A DNA stretch of 64,000 bases. It comes from Campylobacter ureolyticus. GTDB taxonomy: Bacteria > Campylobacterota > Campylobacteria > Campylobacterales > Campylobacteraceae. Of the stretch, positions 62,437 through 64,000 are shown piece by piece. Where the stretch lies: assembly GCF_013372225.1 (NCBI RefSeq), contig NZ_CP053832.1, forward strand, positions 186,001 to 250,000, read 5' to 3'. Both the position numbers and the translations under genes were made by a program. The notes beneath the pieces were generated by a model. It was not told where the DNA came from, did no database searches, and was given only the letters and a program-made list of their open reading frames with translations. Position 1 is the stretch's first letter, and each line of letters begins with the position of its first letter.

Positions 62437-63816
62437 TTGAGAAGAAGAAATTCAAGAGAAAGTGGCGGCTTTTTTGGTGCATTTTTTTTAGTAATTTTAT
62501 TAGTTGTGTTAGGAATATTATATTTTGTTTATTCATCTGATATGTTTGAAAGAAATGCACCAAAAGTTAGTTTAGATGATAAGATTAATTGGAATTTAAA
62601 AACTCCAATTAATGTAAAAATAACAGATGACACCGGTATAAAGTCGCTTAAAATTTCATTAAGCGATGGCAAACAAGTTATAAATTTGATGGATGAGACA
62701 TTTGAACTTATTCAAAAAGAGCTAAATTTAGCTATAAATTTACCAAAAGGAACCTTGCTTGATAGAAGCGGAAATTTCAAATTAAATATCGAAGTAAAAG
62801 ATATAAGCAAATGGAAATTTGGAAATAAACTAAATAAAGAAATAGATATTTTAGTAGATACAAAGAGGCCTGATGTTTATATTTTAAATCAATCTTATAA
62901 AATTACAAAAGGTGGATCTGGCGCAGTTGTTTTTAAAGCTAGTGATGATAATTTAAATGAAGTTTATATTCAAACTAGTTTTGGTAAGAAATTTGAAGTA
63001 GTGCCATTTTATAAAGATGGATATTTTGTCTCAATTATAGCTTGGCCTGTTAGTGAAAAAAATTTCACTGCTTACGTGGTTGCAACGGATAAAGCAGGAA
63101 ATGAAAGCAAGGTAAGAATTAGATATTATTTACAAGATAAAGTTTATAAAACTTCTAAAATTTCACTAACTGATGAGTTTATAAATGGCAAGATAAGCGA
63201 GCTAGTTGAAATTTATGCAAAAGATCCAAGTATTTATGAAGGAATTGAGAAATTTAAATTTGTGAATGAAACTTTAAGAAATGCAAATGAAGAGTTGATT
63301 TATTCAAAAACTAATAAAATTTTAGAAGAAAAAGTGGATGATTTTTTTATAAAACCGTTTTATCCTCTTAAAAATGGAGCCGCAGTTGCAAGTTTTGGCG
63401 ATCATAGATTTTATGTAAAAGATGATAAAGATGTAAGCCAATCATGGCATTTAGGACTTGATTTAGCAAGTGTTGCAAATGCTCAAATCACAACAAGCAA
63501 CCCAGCTGTTGTGGTTTTAAAAGCAGATAATGGAATTTATGGATTAAATTTAGTTTTATATCATGGGCTTGGGCTTTATAGTATTTATGGGCATTGTAGT
63601 GCATCATCAGTAGATGTTGGACAAAATATAAGCGAAGAAGAGGTTATAGCAAATACTGGAAATTCCGGACTTGCATTTGGTGATCACTTGCACTTTGGTA
63701 TGAGTGTTCAAGGAGTTGAGGTAAGACCAGAGGAGTGGATGGATAAAAAGTGGATGAAAGAAAACATTTTTCAAATTTTAGATAATGCAAAAAAACTTAT
63801 TGATAATAAAAAATAA
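62437..63816 (+). CDS. M23-family (LytM) peptidase, membrane-anchored
   Basis: A 459-residue protein starting at TTG behind AAGGTGAG. It has a basic N-terminus (RRRNSRES), one membrane segment (about 13-32), an Ig-like periplasmic region, and a C-terminal peptidase domain with zinc ligands in HLGLD (about 339) and GDHLHFG (about 419). It cuts peptidoglycan cross-links or stems and, like C. jejuni Cj0131, may shape the cell wall. It lies between tyrA and lpxC as in C. jejuni. Confidence 0.9.
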   Translation: MRRRNSRESGGFFGAFFLVILLVVLGILYFVYSSDMFERNAPKVSLDDKINWNLKTPINVKITDDTGIKSLKISLSDGKQVINLMDETFELIQKELNLAINLPKGTLLDRSGNFKLNIEVKDISKWKFGNKLNKEIDILVDTKRPDVYILNQSYKITKGGSGAVVFKASDDNLNEVYIQTSFGKKFEVVPFYKDGYFVSIIAWPVSEKNFTAYVVATDKAGNESKVRIRYYLQDKVYKTSKISLTDEFINGKISELVEIYAKDPSIYEGIEKFKFVNETLRNANEELIYSKTNKILEEKVDDFFIKPFYPLKNGAAVASFGDHRFYVKDDKDVSQSWHLGLDLASVANAQITTSNPAVVVLKADNGIYGLNLVLYHGLGLYSIYGHCSASSVDVGQNISEEEVIANTGNSGLAFGDHLHFGMSVQGVEVRPEEWMDKKWMKENIFQILDNAKKLIDNKK

Positions 63817-63877
63817 GTTTTATCATTTACTAATTTTAAGATATAATTAAACATTAAAAAATTATAAGGGGTATGTT

Positions 63878-64000
63878 TTGAAACAAACAACTATAAAAAA
63901 AAGAATTGAAGGCGTTGGTATTGGGCTTCACAAAGGCGAACCTATAAAAATTGCCTTAGAGCCTTTGGGTGAGGACTCAGGGATTATTTTTTATAGACAA
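63878..64000 (+). CDS. lpxC: UDP-3-O-acyl-GlcNAc deacetylase, N-terminal part (runs off right edge)
   Basis: 41 codons from TTG 63878, behind AAGGGG, to the window end. The reading [21 protein letters not shown] is the LpxC N-terminus; this enzyme commits to lipid A synthesis. A nearby ATG at 63873 is followed by an immediate stop, so TTG is the start. TATAAT at 63842-63847 may be its own -10. Corresponds to C. jejuni Cj0132. Confidence 0.88.
   Translation, partial: MKQTTIKKRIEGVGIGLHKGEPIKIALEPLGEDSGIIFYRQ

Noticed and set aside
1-64000. Repeated AAATTTAAATTTAG-like words across the window as a dispersed repeat or CRISPR
   Set aside because: They vary in length and spacing, fall mostly inside coding frames, and reflect AT-rich codon use (Asn, Leu, Phe, Lys).

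Overview
The window is AT-rich (roughly 30% G+C), densely packed chromosomal DNA from an epsilonproteobacterium, almost certainly a Campylobacter. The evidence is gene content and gene order. It carries accB-accC-SurA-like-gltX-maeB-upp-mqnA, bamA-tyrA-M23 peptidase-lpxC, the P19/FTR1 iron operon, and a fdhA with an in-frame UGA, all in Campylobacter-type arrangements. An oxygen-independent heme-degradation enzyme and nicotinate phosphoribosyltransferase suggest one of the more anaerobic, non-jejuni species (C. ureolyticus/hominis/sputorum type), but the species cannot be fixed from this sequence.

1-19,252 is an iron/heme acquisition island. A left-truncated TonB-dependent receptor (minus strand) diverges from a plus-strand operon: receptor, ChaN-like lipoprotein, CtuA-like receptor, ExbB, ExbD, TonB and a PvdE/SyrD-like ABC exporter. 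The cytosolic heme carrier HutX (minus) diverges from a nine-gene plus-strand operon: second ExbB and ExbD, heme-type receptor, ABC permease, ATPase and binding protein (ChuABCD-like), second TonB, a HutW/ChuW-type radical SAM enzyme and a HmuF-like flavodoxin. Together these cover outer-membrane capture, energisation, inner-membrane transport, cytosolic handling and anaerobic ring opening of heme.

19,356-28,766 is housekeeping: biotin carboxyl carrier and carboxylase, a SurA-like chaperone, glutamyl-tRNA synthetase, malic enzyme, NAD and uracil salvage, MqnA of the futalosine menaquinone route, two small exported proteins and a DsbC-like isomerase.

28,820-42,318 is a selenium/formate region. 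A minus-strand operon encodes a periplasmic binding protein, histidine kinase, response regulator, SelA and SelB. Pointing away from it are a hypothetical gene, a polyferredoxin, a TorD-like chaperone, a small Tat protein, selenocysteine-containing FdhA (UGA at 39369-39371 with a SECIS-like hairpin) and FdhB. No fdhC, fdhD, selD or tRNA-Sec was seen here.

42,430-57,007 holds two tandem TraT-like lipoproteins, RimI-like and DUF2156 acyltransferase-type proteins, and the minus-strand FTR1-P19 operon: DUF2318 protein, two FtsX-like permeases, ATPase, two thioredoxin-like proteins, a small anchored protein and an MFS carrier. A sodium symporter and exonuclease III follow.

57,133-64,000 holds a PiT phosphate transporter, a 500-bp stretch without a gene, BamA, TyrA, an M23 peptidase and the 5' end of lpxC. 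I saw no tRNA, rRNA, insertion sequence, prophage or CRISPR array.
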